Both the position numbers and the translations under genes were made by a program. Below are positions 15,616 to 23,352 of a stretch of 46,089 nucleotides of DNA, one piece after another; within the stretch, counting starts at the first letter, position 1, and each line of letters begins with the position of its first letter. The notes beneath the pieces were generated by a model that saw nothing but the letters and a program-made list of their open reading frames with translations, was not told where the DNA came from and searched no databases. This stretch comes from CAYOSU01 sp964541255 (GTDB lineage Bacteria > Bacillota > Clostridia > Christensenellales > CAMQZB01): assembly GCA_964541255.1 (NCBI GenBank), contig CAZIPL010000008.1:1-46089 (forward strand), written 5' to 3'.

Positions 15616-16341
15616 CTAAGAAAACTTCACCGCCGCATTGGTGATAAGAGTATCGCGGTTTCTGATTTCGACAACCGTTTCGTCTCCGATTTTTTCGACA
15701 AAGCAAAGGACGTTATCGGAGGGCAAAATCTCTTTTTTGTATGTAATCGAAAAATTGTCATGTTTTTCATTCCCGATAGTTTCGGTTGCAATATCTAGGT
15801 ATACCAGATTGTGCACGTGCCCGTTTCCGTCTATGTCGCTTTGCTTGACGATGTAGGGGAAAGTCGCGGCATTACTTGATACTTGCGGTATTTTTTCGAA
15901 CGTTCCGCTTTCGAAAACGCATAAGTTTTTTTCATGTAAATATAAGCCTATGTCTTCGTCTGTCGTCCGAGCGATTTTCTTTTCGTTTATGTCAAACAAA
16001 ATCCAGCGTGACGAGGCAATAGCAATGACTTTATCGTTTCGAATAATTTCAAAATCTCGCATAGCGAACGCTCTTGCTGCTGTTCCTCTCGACCAAGTGT
16101 TGATTAAAAGCTTGTCATTAGATTTTGGGCGATCGAGAACTTTCACTTTCCAATCGACGAGCATCCATGTTAGACCTTTTTTTCTCATGTCGGTAAAGCC
16201 GTAGCCGACACTTTCTGCGTGCGCCGTAGCGGCGTCTTCGAGTGATTTCAAAATAAAAGCGTTTGTCGCAAAGCCGTACCTATCTGTGCTTTCGGCTTCG
16301 ACCGTTGTTTTGACGGAATACTTCAAGTTATTCTCCTTCAT
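15616..16341 (-). CDS. Acyl-ACP thioesterase
   Basis: A 241-residue double-hotdog protein of the bacterial acyl-ACP thioesterase family (PF01643). The first hotdog starts at TDRYGFATNAFILKSLEDAA (residues 19-38). The second carries the catalytic loop DGNGHVHN with D171, N173 and H175, a variant of the usual Asn-x-His-x-Asn motif. It releases free fatty acids from acyl carrier protein in the cytoplasm. Single-gene unit, convergent with GH2 and divergent from the lipoprotein gene. No regulator is visible, and I could not define a convincing promoter upstream. Confidence 0.88.
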   Translation of the reverse strand: MKENNLKYSVKTTVEAESTDRYGFATNAFILKSLEDAATAHAESVGYGFTDMRKKGLTWMLVDWKVKVLDRPKSNDKLLINTWSRGTAARAFAMRDFEIIRNDKVIAIASSRWILFDINEKKIARTTDEDIGLYLHEKNLCVFESGTFEKIPQVSSNAATFPYIVKQSDIDGNGHVHNLVYLDIATETIGNEKHDNFSITYKKEILPSDNVLCFVEKIGDETVVEIRNRDTLITNAAVKFS

Positions 16342-16699
16342 GCTGAAAAATAGTACTCCCCGACTGTTTTATATCAAAACAAACCGTTGCTTTTCTAAAT
16401 AATATTTCAAAACCGCAAAAACCGTCAAACGGATTTTGTGATTCAATCGATATTGAACGACGTTTCGTTTTAATGAAAAAGATTATACAATCAAAATATC
16501 GCATTATTATGTGATAAAAATGATAAATCCGTAAATATAAGTTTTTTTTGAATAAAAAACTTTCACAAAAACGAATTTGGGTTAAAGATTTTGATAAAAA
16601 CAGAAAGTTTAGGCAAGACAATACTTAAATACGGGGGTAAAATAAACGTATATTATATGGAAAAAAGAGGGGCAAAGCCTCTCGAAAAAGGAGAAAAAT
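16342..16699. other. Divergent intergenic region, thioesterase/lipoprotein
   Basis: 358 bp, AT-rich, no credible gene. A short hairpin (GAGGGGC/GCCTCTC around AAA, about 16669-16685) sits just before the lipoprotein ribosome site. A TATAAT on the minus strand near 16483-16488 lacks a good -35. Confidence 0.5.
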
Positions 16700-17791
16700 A
16701 TGAAAAAGCTATTGAAAGTATTAGCAGTAATCCTTTGCTTAGTTATGGCTGTTTCCGTTCTCGGCGCATGCCAGTCGGATAATCCCAATCCTTCGCCTTC
16801 GGACTCTACAGAAAAGAGCTTGACGGACGGAATGTTCTTGTTCCAGTTCGACAACGACGGCAGAACGCACAGCTTCTATGTTCACTTCTATGACAACGGA
16901 ATGTTCTACTATTCCATGGTCAGCGGCAACATCAAGCAGATCGGTTACTACACCGTAGTTGACGGAGAGCAGACGATTCAATATAACGCAACTAGAGAAG
17001 ATTGCTACAACGAGGTTTGGACTACGACAACCGTAAACAAGACGGTTAAGTATACCGACATCGACGGAAACGAACTCGGCGTATCTTATTGGGCACCGGA
17101 GCTTGGAATGCTTTATTTGATCTCTATCCCTAACGGTATGAACTTTGCTTCAACTCAGGCATTCGAGCAGCAGGCTTCCGACTGGACTCCCGATTCTTCC
17201 GTAGGAACGGAAATGGGCGTTGCGCTCTTTATGTATGAAGATTCGACCGATACGTCTTGCTACGTAGAAATCAACCACAACGGCACGTTTGTCGATATGA
17301 TGGGCGATTTGATCGAAGGTACTTGGACGAAAGACGGCAATACCTATACGTTGAAAGATCCCGATAGTAGCGACACTGCTAAGCTTACGGTAAACGGCGA
17401 CAATGCTACATATGTAGGTTATGACGGAACGACCGTTGAAGTATCGCTCCATAAAGAAGAATCTCAAGGAGGCTCTTCGAGCGGCGGAACGCAAGCAACG
17501 GGTTATTCTTGGACGTGTGCGGATGCTGGACAAGTTGCTACCGATTTCTCTATCGTTATGAAGAGCTCCGACGTATGCGAATGGTCTTTCACTTATATGA
17601 AAGGTTGGACGTATACATGTAATGTCGAACTTGACCGCGACAATATGATCTTGACGATTCTCGATTGGACGGCTTGCGATGGACAAGACAGAGACGATAG
17701 CTCTTCCGCTGCTCAGGTTTGGGGCATGTGCTCTTATTGGAATAAGTGGCAGCTTAACGACGACGGTTCTATGAACCTTATCACGGAATAA
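16700..17791 (+). CDS. Predicted secreted lipoprotein of unknown function
   Basis: A 363-residue protein with an N-terminal lipoprotein signal peptide: KK, a hydrophobic stretch and lipobox VLGAC with C24. Next is a Ser/Pro/Asn-rich linker, so it is likely anchored on the outer face of the membrane. The rest is beta-rich and low in Lys/Arg. It appears to be three modules at about 42-150, 165-255 and 270-363, joined by a Gly/Ser linker (GGSSSGGT). The first two share a pattern of fibre-like strands and GxY/GTW turns (KQIGYYTVVDG, IEGTWTKDGNTYTL), like short lipocalin-type beta domains in clostridial lipoproteins. I do not recognise the family. AAAAAGGAG precedes the ATG. A structured element starts soon after the stop. 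Confidence 0.8.
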   Translation: MKKLLKVLAVILCLVMAVSVLGACQSDNPNPSPSDSTEKSLTDGMFLFQFDNDGRTHSFYVHFYDNGMFYYSMVSGNIKQIGYYTVVDGEQTIQYNATREDCYNEVWTTTTVNKTVKYTDIDGNELGVSYWAPELGMLYLISIPNGMNFASTQAFEQQASDWTPDSSVGTEMGVALFMYEDSTDTSCYVEINHNGTFVDMMGDLIEGTWTKDGNTYTLKDPDSSDTAKLTVNGDNATYVGYDGTTVEVSLHKEESQGGSSSGGTQATGYSWTCADAGQVATDFSIVMKSSDVCEWSFTYMKGWTYTCNVELDRDNMILTILDWTACDGQDRDDSSSAAQVWGMCSYWNKWQLNDDGSMNLITE

Positions 17792-17808
17792 AATCAAAGT
17801 TTATTACG

Positions 17809-17907
17809 GCGGCAAGATTATAAGCTTTGTGTACGGGATAAAGCTTGAAAGGGTGTAGATGGTATGTTTTGAGATTAATCGATGCTTGATACTTCTTTCC
17901 TTGCCGC
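17809..17907 (+). other. Structured element after the lipoprotein gene (possible RNA)
   Basis: An 8-bp outer stem, GCGGCAAG (17809-17816) with CTTGCCGC (17900-17907), encloses a hairpin AAGCTTT (17822-17828) with AAAGCTT (17840-17846). No known RNA family was recognised. Confidence 0.4.
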
Positions 17908-18585
17908 TTAATAAATAATTGCCTTAAAATAGAAGCTAAACGTAAAGCTTTGAATGACGCTTTATGAGTTTATCTAAATCGAATAAAAAGAAGTGAAGTT
18001 TCTTTCAAGATTTCGAAAACCTTAGTCAAAATCGATATTGAAACGAAAACTTCGATGTATCAAAATATCGACGAACTCTTTTAAAAAAATTGCTTGTTTT
18101 AAGCTCTTCACCCGTTGCGTTTACGTCATCGTTTTTGAAAATTTCGCGGCGGCATTTATAAAGAACATCTATGCATTTTTGCGTTAGAATTTATAAGAAG
18201 TAAAGCATTTATCTATCAACAAAATCAATGCAAAACAATTTTTGTTTTGTTACAAAGCTCTCAAAGGCTCCTTTAGTAATGGGGGTAACGTTGTAGGACT
18301 AAGATTGACTGTTATCCGCTAGACTTCGAAATTTCAAATCGTTTCGAGCAAAAATAGAAGCTATATGTAAATGCAGAATTGAAAGACGACTAAAGAATAA
18401 CGATGTTAGTACTTTAAGTTATGCTTCTTATCCCAATTTAAATAACGTACTGTGCTAACAATCGATATTATTGCGTTGCTTTAACGACGATATTTCATAA
18501 ACTATATTAGGCGATTAAAAACTAAATATCAAAACGGAAATAATTGCGAAAGCTACTGCCAAAGCGCAACATATCCGAATAAATC
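17908..18585. other. Gene-free stretch with a degraded repeat
   Basis: No open frame with coding character. At about 18191-18290 there is a decayed family A element (TTATAAGAAGTAAAGCATTT...) running into a truncated B hairpin (AAAGGCTCCTTTAGTAATGG). Two similar short segments begin AAAATAGAAGCTA near 17925 and 18353. It may be eroded mobile or genic DNA. Confidence 0.5.
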
Positions 18586-18627
18586 ATACAAAAAAGGCAC
18601 AATTCTCCATAAGTGCCTTTTTTGTAT
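18586..18627. terminator. Strong bidirectional terminator
   Basis: Perfect 15-bp stem, 18586-18600 with 18613-18627, 12-nt loop, A-run before and T-run after. It can serve the minus-strand small gene at 18787 and whatever is transcribed from the left. Confidence 0.8.
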
Positions 18628-18786
18628 AACTAAAGTTCGATGTGTTTTTTCGATTGTTAACGATTCGTTTATGATTTGTTTATTTTGCGCGGTTATATTG
18701 ATAATACAAATATTTCTCATCAATTTAACCTTTTTAAGAAAAACGACGTCTTATTTTTGACGTCGATTTTCTTTTTTTATATAAAA

Positions 18787-19062
18787 TTATCTCTTTTTTT
18801 CTTCCTTTGCGTATTCGAGTGATAAATACGCAAAATCCACATATTCGACGAAATCTCTCGGCAAGAATTTTACGAATGAGAACTCTTTGAAGTTGTTGAT
18901 ATGATAAGGCAAAATCGCGGGCGTGGAAATATCGAGCTTTTCGCATATATCGACCATATATTCAAAGAACTTTTTCTCGTCGAAAATGCCCTCGCCGACA
19001 TAAAGATAGTCTTTTTTGATTCTTCTATTTTCGTCAATAATTTTCGCCCAGATTTTGAACAT
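18787..19062 (-). CDS. Conserved small hypothetical protein
   Basis: A 91-residue acidic/aromatic soluble protein (MFKIWAKIIDENRRIKKDYL...). It has no signal peptide, membrane segment or recognised motif. GGCGGAG lies about 3 nt before the ATG, and a TTGCAA-17-TATTAT promoter is placed correctly, so I accept it as a real gene. It is divergent from rex. Confidence 0.65.
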   Translation of the reverse strand: MFKIWAKIIDENRRIKKDYLYVGEGIFDEKKFFEYMVDICEKLDISTPAILPYHINNFKEFSFVKFLPRDFVEYVDFAYLSLEYAKEEKKR

Positions 19063-19099
19063 ACGCTCCGCCTTGAAGATTATAATGTTTTCTTTTTAT

Positions 19100-19128
19100 A
19101 TAATACATGAAAAAACGCCTTTTTGCAA
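19100..19128 (-). promoter_or_regulatory. Promoter of the small hypothetical gene
   Basis: Minus strand TTGCAA (19128-19123), 17-nt spacer, TATTAT (19105-19100). Its -35 lies 2 bp from the -35 of the rex promoter on the other strand. Confidence 0.5.
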
Positions 19129-19129
19129 C

Positions 19130-19172
19130 TTTACAAAGGGCTGTGTTTTGTGATAAACTTATCCAAACACAA
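19130..19172 (+). promoter_or_regulatory. rex promoter with possible Rex operator
   Basis: TTTACA (19130-19135), 18-nt spacer, TAAACT (19154-19159) with TGA before it. Over the -10 lies TTGTG (19148-19152) with CACAA (19168-19172) and an inner GATAA/TTATC inverted repeat. The TTGTG/CACAA ends resemble Rex sites (TTGTGA-N6-TCACAA), but the spacing is wider than the consensus. Autoregulation is plausible, not shown. Confidence 0.45.
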
Positions 19173-19183
19173 TTTTTCGGGAA

Positions 19184-19861
19184 GTGAGCGAAATGAAACA
19201 AAAAGAAAGCGGAATACCCGAAGCGGTTGTAAGGCGATTGCCGAAATACTACAAGCTTTTAACCGTCCTTGAGAGCGAGGGAATAAAAAAAGTTTCGTCG
19301 GGGACAATATCCGAAAGGCTTAACTTGACGGCAAGTCAAGTGCGACAAGATTTGTCTCATTTCGGCGCGTTCGGGCTTCAGGGTTACGGATATAACGTTT
19401 CGACTTTGCGCGACGAAATAAAAGGCATTTTGGGCCTAACGAAGGATTATTCGATAGTAATCGTCGGTGCGGGGCACATCGGACAAGCGCTTGCAAATTA
19501 CAGAGGCTTTGCCAAAAACGGAATGAAAGTCGTCGCGGTATTTGATATCAAGACCGACGGTATAAGCGTTCCCGACGGAGTTGAGATCTTGCACGTTTCG
19601 TGCTTTGAAGAATATGTGTCAAACCACAATGTCGATATTTGCGTAATTTCGACCCGCGAAGGTCCTGCTGAAGAGATTGCAGACATGGCGAAGCGATGCA
19701 AGATTCCTGCAATTTGGAATTTTGCCCACAAAGAAATTTTGCCGAACAGTGAAACGGCGGTTGAAAACATAAATTTAAGCGACAGCATATTCACGCTGAC
19801 GTATATGATGAATTGTCTTAAAAACAAAACAAAAGACGAGGGAGAGGAACATGGAGCTTAA
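19184..19861 (+). CDS. rex: Redox-sensing transcriptional repressor Rex
   Basis: A 225-residue repressor that binds DNA when NADH is low and controls fermentation and energy genes. N-terminal winged helix at about 15-75 (SSGTISERLNLTASQVRQDL, then HFGAFGLQGYGYNV). The Rossmann NAD(H) domain starts at IVIVGAGHIG (G95, G97, G100). The C-terminal domain-swapped helix is present. The start is GTG at 19184 or ATG at 19193; GGGAAG lies just upstream of both. The 3' end overlaps the Lrp-type regulator by 11 bp, so rex heads a four-gene operon. Confidence 0.95.
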   Translation: MSEMKQKESGIPEAVVRRLPKYYKLLTVLESEGIKKVSSGTISERLNLTASQVRQDLSHFGAFGLQGYGYNVSTLRDEIKGILGLTKDYSIVIVGAGHIGQALANYRGFAKNGMKVVAVFDIKTDGISVPDGVEILHVSCFEEYVSNHNVDICVISTREGPAEEIADMAKRCKIPAIWNFAHKEILPNSETAVENINLSDSIFTLTYMMNCLKNKTKDEGEEHGA

Positions 19862-20336
19862 AAACGAAGTAATAAGGCTTTTGAAAGAGGATGCCAGATT
19901 CACGCCCAAGCAAATTGCGGCGATACTTTCCGTTGACGAAAAAGACGTCAGAGATACCGTTCACGAGCTTGAAAACAGCGGCGTTATCGTCAAGTACAGA
20001 GCCGTTCTCAATCACGATAAGCTCGACGATAAGTATGTCGAAGCGCTCGTCGAGATAAAGGTTAATCCGCAAAAGGCAAAGGGCTATGACCATATTGCCG
20101 AAATGCTCACGCAGTTCCCCGAAATAAAGAGCTTATATCTTTTCTCGGGCGGCTTCGATTTTGCGATGTTCGTAGAGGGCAAAAGCTTGCGTGACGTTGC
20201 ATTTTTCGTTAATGAGCGTCTTTCCGTTCTTGATTGCGTTTCGTCTACTACTACAAACTTCGTGCTGAAAAAATATAAGTCCGAGGGGCTTTCTCTTTGC
20301 GACTTCGACGAACCGGAAAGGTTTGAATTGTTTTAA
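19851..20336 (+). CDS. Lrp/AsnC-family transcriptional regulator
   Basis: 161 residues. N-terminal winged HTH (about 1-55: FTPKQIAAILSVDEKDVRDT), then an alpha/beta RAM-type sensor domain (about 65-145: YVEALVEIKVN...FSGGFDFAMFVEG). These proteins sense amino acids as octamers. The start overlaps rex and the stop overlaps the aminotransferase start (TAATG), so translation is coupled. Lrp regulators next to class I aminotransferases usually control them. Confidence 0.9.
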   Translation: MELKNEVIRLLKEDARFTPKQIAAILSVDEKDVRDTVHELENSGVIVKYRAVLNHDKLDDKYVEALVEIKVNPQKAKGYDHIAEMLTQFPEIKSLYLFSGGFDFAMFVEGKSLRDVAFFVNERLSVLDCVSSTTTNFVLKKYKSEGLSLCDFDEPERFELF

Positions 20337-21523
20337 TGGATTATACTAAATATATAAGCAAAAACGCTTCCGTTTTGCAGCCGTCGGGAATAAGAAAATT
20401 CTTCGACTTGGCGGCGAAAATGGATGGCGTCATATCGCTCGGCGTAGGCGAGCCCGACTTCGTAACAGACTTTGGGATAAGGCAAGCGGCAATTTATTCA
20501 CTTCAAAAGGGTAGAACGCAATATACCGCGAACGCCGGATTATTCGAGCTTCGCCGCGAAATATCGTCGTATCTTTTCGATAGATACGCTCTTTCTTACG
20601 CGCCCGAAAACGAAATAATCGTAACGGTCGGCGCGAGCGAGGGCATAGACCTTGCGATGCGTGCGATAATAAACGTCGGAGACGAGGTGCTTATACCCGA
20701 TCCGTCGTATGTTTCGTATGCCCCTTGCGTAAATTTAGCGGGCGGCGTTCCCGTTGCAGTCAAGTGCGAGTTTGACGAAGAGTTCGTTTTGACTGCTTTT
20801 GCAATGGAATCAAAGATTACGGATAAGACCAAAGCCGTAATAGTTCCGTATCCTAATAATCCAACGGGGTCCGTTATGACAAAATCGCAGCTCGAAGAGA
20901 TTGCGAATGTCGTCAAAAAGCACGATTTGATAGTAATCACCGACGAAATATATTCCGAGCTGACGTTTTCGGGCGAGCACGTTTCGATAGCGTCTCTTCC
21001 CGATATGCGCGAAAGGACGATTTATATAAACGGTTTTTCCAAGGCGTTTGCCATGACGGGTTGGAGAGTAGGATATATCTGTGCGCCAAAGGAGCTTTTG
21101 AGTACGATATACAAAATCCACCAATATTGCATAATGTGCGCTCCGTCGATGAGTCAATACGCAGCTCTCGAAGCGTTGAAAGAGGGACGATCGGACGGTT
21201 ATCAGGTCATCACCTATATGAAAGAACAATACGACATAAGGCGCAAATACCTCTATGCCTTTTTCAAGGAAATAGGTATGGACGTATTCGAGCCTAAGGG
21301 GGCGTTTTATATTTTCCCGTCAACGAAAAGCTTCGGTATCGAAGGCGATTCTTTTGCCGAAAAGCTTTTGGAAAAGCAAAAAGTCGCGGTGGTTCCGGGG
21401 AGTGCGTTTGGCGAAAGCGGAAGAGAAAACGTAAGAATATCGTATGCCTATTCGATGAATTCGCTCGAAACGGCATGCGAAAAAATAAGAACGTTCGTAG
21501 AGGAAAAACAATGGAAAGAGTAA
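20336..21523 (+). CDS. Class I/II pyridoxal-phosphate aminotransferase
   Basis: 395 residues, fold type I. PLP Lys is K236 in NGFSKAFAMTGWRVG. Asn in NNPTG (174-178) and D203/Y206 in DEIY hold the cofactor. R367 in NVRISYA binds the substrate carboxylate. It belongs to the aspartate/aromatic/alanine aminotransferase group (I-gamma type); the amino acid specificity cannot be read from the sequence. It is in operon with rex and lrp and overlaps the next gene by 13 bp. Confidence 0.9.
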   Translation: MDYTKYISKNASVLQPSGIRKFFDLAAKMDGVISLGVGEPDFVTDFGIRQAAIYSLQKGRTQYTANAGLFELRREISSYLFDRYALSYAPENEIIVTVGASEGIDLAMRAIINVGDEVLIPDPSYVSYAPCVNLAGGVPVAVKCEFDEEFVLTAFAMESKITDKTKAVIVPYPNNPTGSVMTKSQLEEIANVVKKHDLIVITDEIYSELTFSGEHVSIASLPDMRERTIYINGFSKAFAMTGWRVGYICAPKELLSTIYKIHQYCIMCAPSMSQYAALEALKEGRSDGYQVITYMKEQYDIRRKYLYAFFKEIGMDVFEPKGAFYIFPSTKSFGIEGDSFAEKLLEKQKVAVVPGSAFGESGRENVRISYAYSMNSLETACEKIRTFVEEKQWKE

Positions 21524-22665
21524 GCGTAAGAGCGTGTGACGATTATGAAACAGAAAATGTCGAAAGAGCGGTAAACGCTCTTTTTGCCGATATCGACGGA
21601 GATAGCCTTTTCAAAAAAGGCGAAAGAATTTTGGTAAAAGCCAATCTTTTGAATAACTTCAAAATCGATTCCGCCGTAACGACGCACCCGGCTGTTATAG
21701 AAGCCGTTTGCAAAAAGCTCGTTGATTTAGGGTGCGAGCCTATTGTAGGAGACAGCTCCGCGGGGTTTTATAATCAAGCGCATATGGGAAGCGTATATAA
21801 AACTTGCGGAATGACGACGGCGGCGGAAAATTCGGGCGCGAAGCTTAACGACGATTTTTCGTCGAAAGAGGTGGTTTTCGAGAACGGAAAGGTAGGTAAA
21901 CGCTTCGAGATAATAGGCATTGCCGAAAACGTCGACGGAATAGTCAACGTCGCAAAGCTCAAAACGCATAGATTCACTATGTATACGGGCTGTTCGAAAA
22001 ATATGTTCGGACTGATCCCCGGGATGCAAAAGGTTCAAAGGCATGCGGAGTATAAGGACGTGTTGAAATTCACCGATTTCATTATCGACGTCAACGAATA
22101 TATAAAGCCAAAAGTTAGGCTCAATCTCATCGACGCGGTAATAGGCATGGAGGGCGACGGGCCGAGCGCGGGCGATCCGAAAAAGCTCGGCGCGATAGTA
22201 GCGTCGAAGTCTTCTTACGCCGCAGACGTTGTCGGAATAGAGATAATAAACGGCAAAACGGAAAACTTCCCGCTTTTTTACGAGCTAAATAAAAGAGGGA
22301 TAACTCCTAACAAAAAGGAGGATGTCGAGATTATCGGCGACGGCGTAGAACGCTTCGTTTGCAAAAGCTTCAAGCTTGTCAGAGACGATCGCCTTTGGTG
22401 CAAGGAGGGGAACAGATCGGTTTTTTCGGTGCTTTATCCGATAAAGAAATTCATAACGCCCTATCCTACCGCCAAAAAGAGCGAGTGCAAGGGATGCGGA
22501 AGATGCGCCGAGCACTGCCCCGAAAAGGCGATTACGATGAAAAACGGCAAAGCAACCTTTGACCTAAATAAGTGCATAAGGTGCTATTGCTGTCAAGAGC
22601 TTTGCCCGTATCACGTCATAAAAGTCAAGAAGAAGCTCACTACCAAGATAATGGAGAAGATATAA
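21511..22665 (+). CDS. DUF362 protein with C-terminal 2x[4Fe-4S] ferredoxin domain
   Basis: 384 residues. The DUF362 domain (about 5-290) has KTHRFTMYTGCSKNMFGLIPG (here split: KTHRFTMYTGC at 151-161, KNMFGLIPG at 163-171). The C-terminal ferredoxin domain has two CxxCxxCxxxC sets: C326, C329, C332, C336 and C355, C358, C361, C365. It is likely a cytoplasmic redox protein; no catalysed reaction is established for the family. I chose the ATG at 21511 because GAGG lies about 9 nt upstream. An earlier in-frame ATG at 21475 would add 12 basic residues inside the aminotransferase gene. Confidence 0.87.
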   Translation: MERVSVRACDDYETENVERAVNALFADIDGDSLFKKGERILVKANLLNNFKIDSAVTTHPAVIEAVCKKLVDLGCEPIVGDSSAGFYNQAHMGSVYKTCGMTTAAENSGAKLNDDFSSKEVVFENGKVGKRFEIIGIAENVDGIVNVAKLKTHRFTMYTGCSKNMFGLIPGMQKVQRHAEYKDVLKFTDFIIDVNEYIKPKVRLNLIDAVIGMEGDGPSAGDPKKLGAIVASKSSYAADVVGIEIINGKTENFPLFYELNKRGITPNKKEDVEIIGDGVERFVCKSFKLVRDDRLWCKEGNRSVFSVLYPIKKFITPYPTAKKSECKGCGRCAEHCPEKAITMKNGKATFDLNKCIRCYCCQELCPYHVIKVKKKLTTKIMEKI

Positions 22666-22677
22666 TCGCATAAAAAC

Positions 22678-22706
22678 TTGACAAATAAGCAAAATTGTGT
22701 TTTAAT
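22678..22706 (+). promoter_or_regulatory. Strong promoter of the greA leader
   Basis: Consensus TTGACA (22678-22683), 17-nt spacer, TTTAAT (22701-22706) with TGT before it. It lies 12 nt after the DUF362 stop and 170-197 nt upstream of greA. Confidence 0.75.
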
Positions 22707-22712
22707 GTGTGG

Positions 22713-22836
22713 GTAAAAACAGAAGCCGAAAAGCAACCTGTTTTGCTTGACGGAAACGCTGTTTACCGTTGAAATTTTTGATATTGATCATTCTTTCTGC
22801 CCTTTACGATAAAAGGGCGGAAATTTTATTATTTTT
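22713..22836 (+). ncRNA. Structured greA leader, candidate small RNA or attenuator (GraL-like arrangement)
   Basis: From the expected start (about 22713) the leader is non-coding and can fold in competing ways. GGTAAAAACAG (about 22717-22727) can pair with the nearby CTGTTTT or with the later CTGTTTACC. The leader ends in a terminator hairpin (22794-22805 with 22812-22823, 6-nt loop) and a T-rich tail to 22836. Transcripts would either end as an RNA of about 120 nt or read into greA. E. coli greA has a similar terminated leader that yields GraL RNAs. No sequence similarity is claimed. Confidence 0.55.
22794..22836 (+). terminator. Terminator hairpin inside the greA leader
   Basis: A 12-bp stem with one G-U pair (TTTCTGCCCTTT with AAAGGGCGGAAA), 6-nt loop, then TTTTATTATTTTT. 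Confidence 0.75.
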
Positions 22837-22874
22837 AGTGTTAAGCATAAAGGCTTAAATCGGAGGAATAGAAA

Positions 22875-23345
22875 ATGGCAGAAAAGGTTATTCTAACGCA
22901 GCAAGGCTATGATGATCTTCAACAGCAACTCGATTATTACCGTGCGGTAAAAAGACACGAGGTGGCTGAAAGAATCAAGATCGCGAGAGAATTCGGAGAT
23001 CTTTCCGAGAATTCCGAGTATGATGCGGCAAAAGAAGAACAGCGCCAGATCGAGAGCAAAATCTTCGAGATGGAGCAGCAGCTCAAAAACTGCGAAATAC
23101 AGGAAGCGACCGCAAAGAACGTCGTTGCGCTCGATAAGTACGTAACGATTAAAATGGACGGCGGCGCACCTGTCAAATACAGAATCGTAGATATCACGAA
23201 AGCCGATTTCTCCAAGGGATATATCTCTAACGCATCTCCCGTAGGCGCGGCTTTGATGGGAAGAAAAGTTAAGGAAAAAATCAACGTAAAGACCCCCAAG
23301 GGAGTCAAGGTTATCGAAATACTCAAGATAGAAGAAAAGGAGTAA
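22875..23345 (+). CDS. greA: Transcription elongation factor GreA
   Basis: 156 residues, standard length. The N-terminal coiled coil (about 5-75) carries the conserved acidic tip (REFGDLSENSEYDAAKEEQ) that enters the RNA polymerase secondary channel and triggers cleavage of backtracked RNA. The C-terminal FKBP-like domain includes ISNASPVGAALMGRKV. CGGAGG lies about 8 nt before the ATG. lysS follows after 7 nt. Confidence 0.97.
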   Translation: MAEKVILTQQGYDDLQQQLDYYRAVKRHEVAERIKIAREFGDLSENSEYDAAKEEQRQIESKIFEMEQQLKNCEIQEATAKNVVALDKYVTIKMDGGAPVKYRIVDITKADFSKGYISNASPVGAALMGRKVKEKINVKTPKGVKVIEILKIEEKE

Positions 23346-23352
23346 GCCTTTT

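Noticed and set aside
17809..18627. tmRNA, RNase P RNA or SRP RNA in the gene-free stretch
   Set aside because: None of their conserved boxes (for example the RNase P GAGGAAAGTCC core) is present on either strand.
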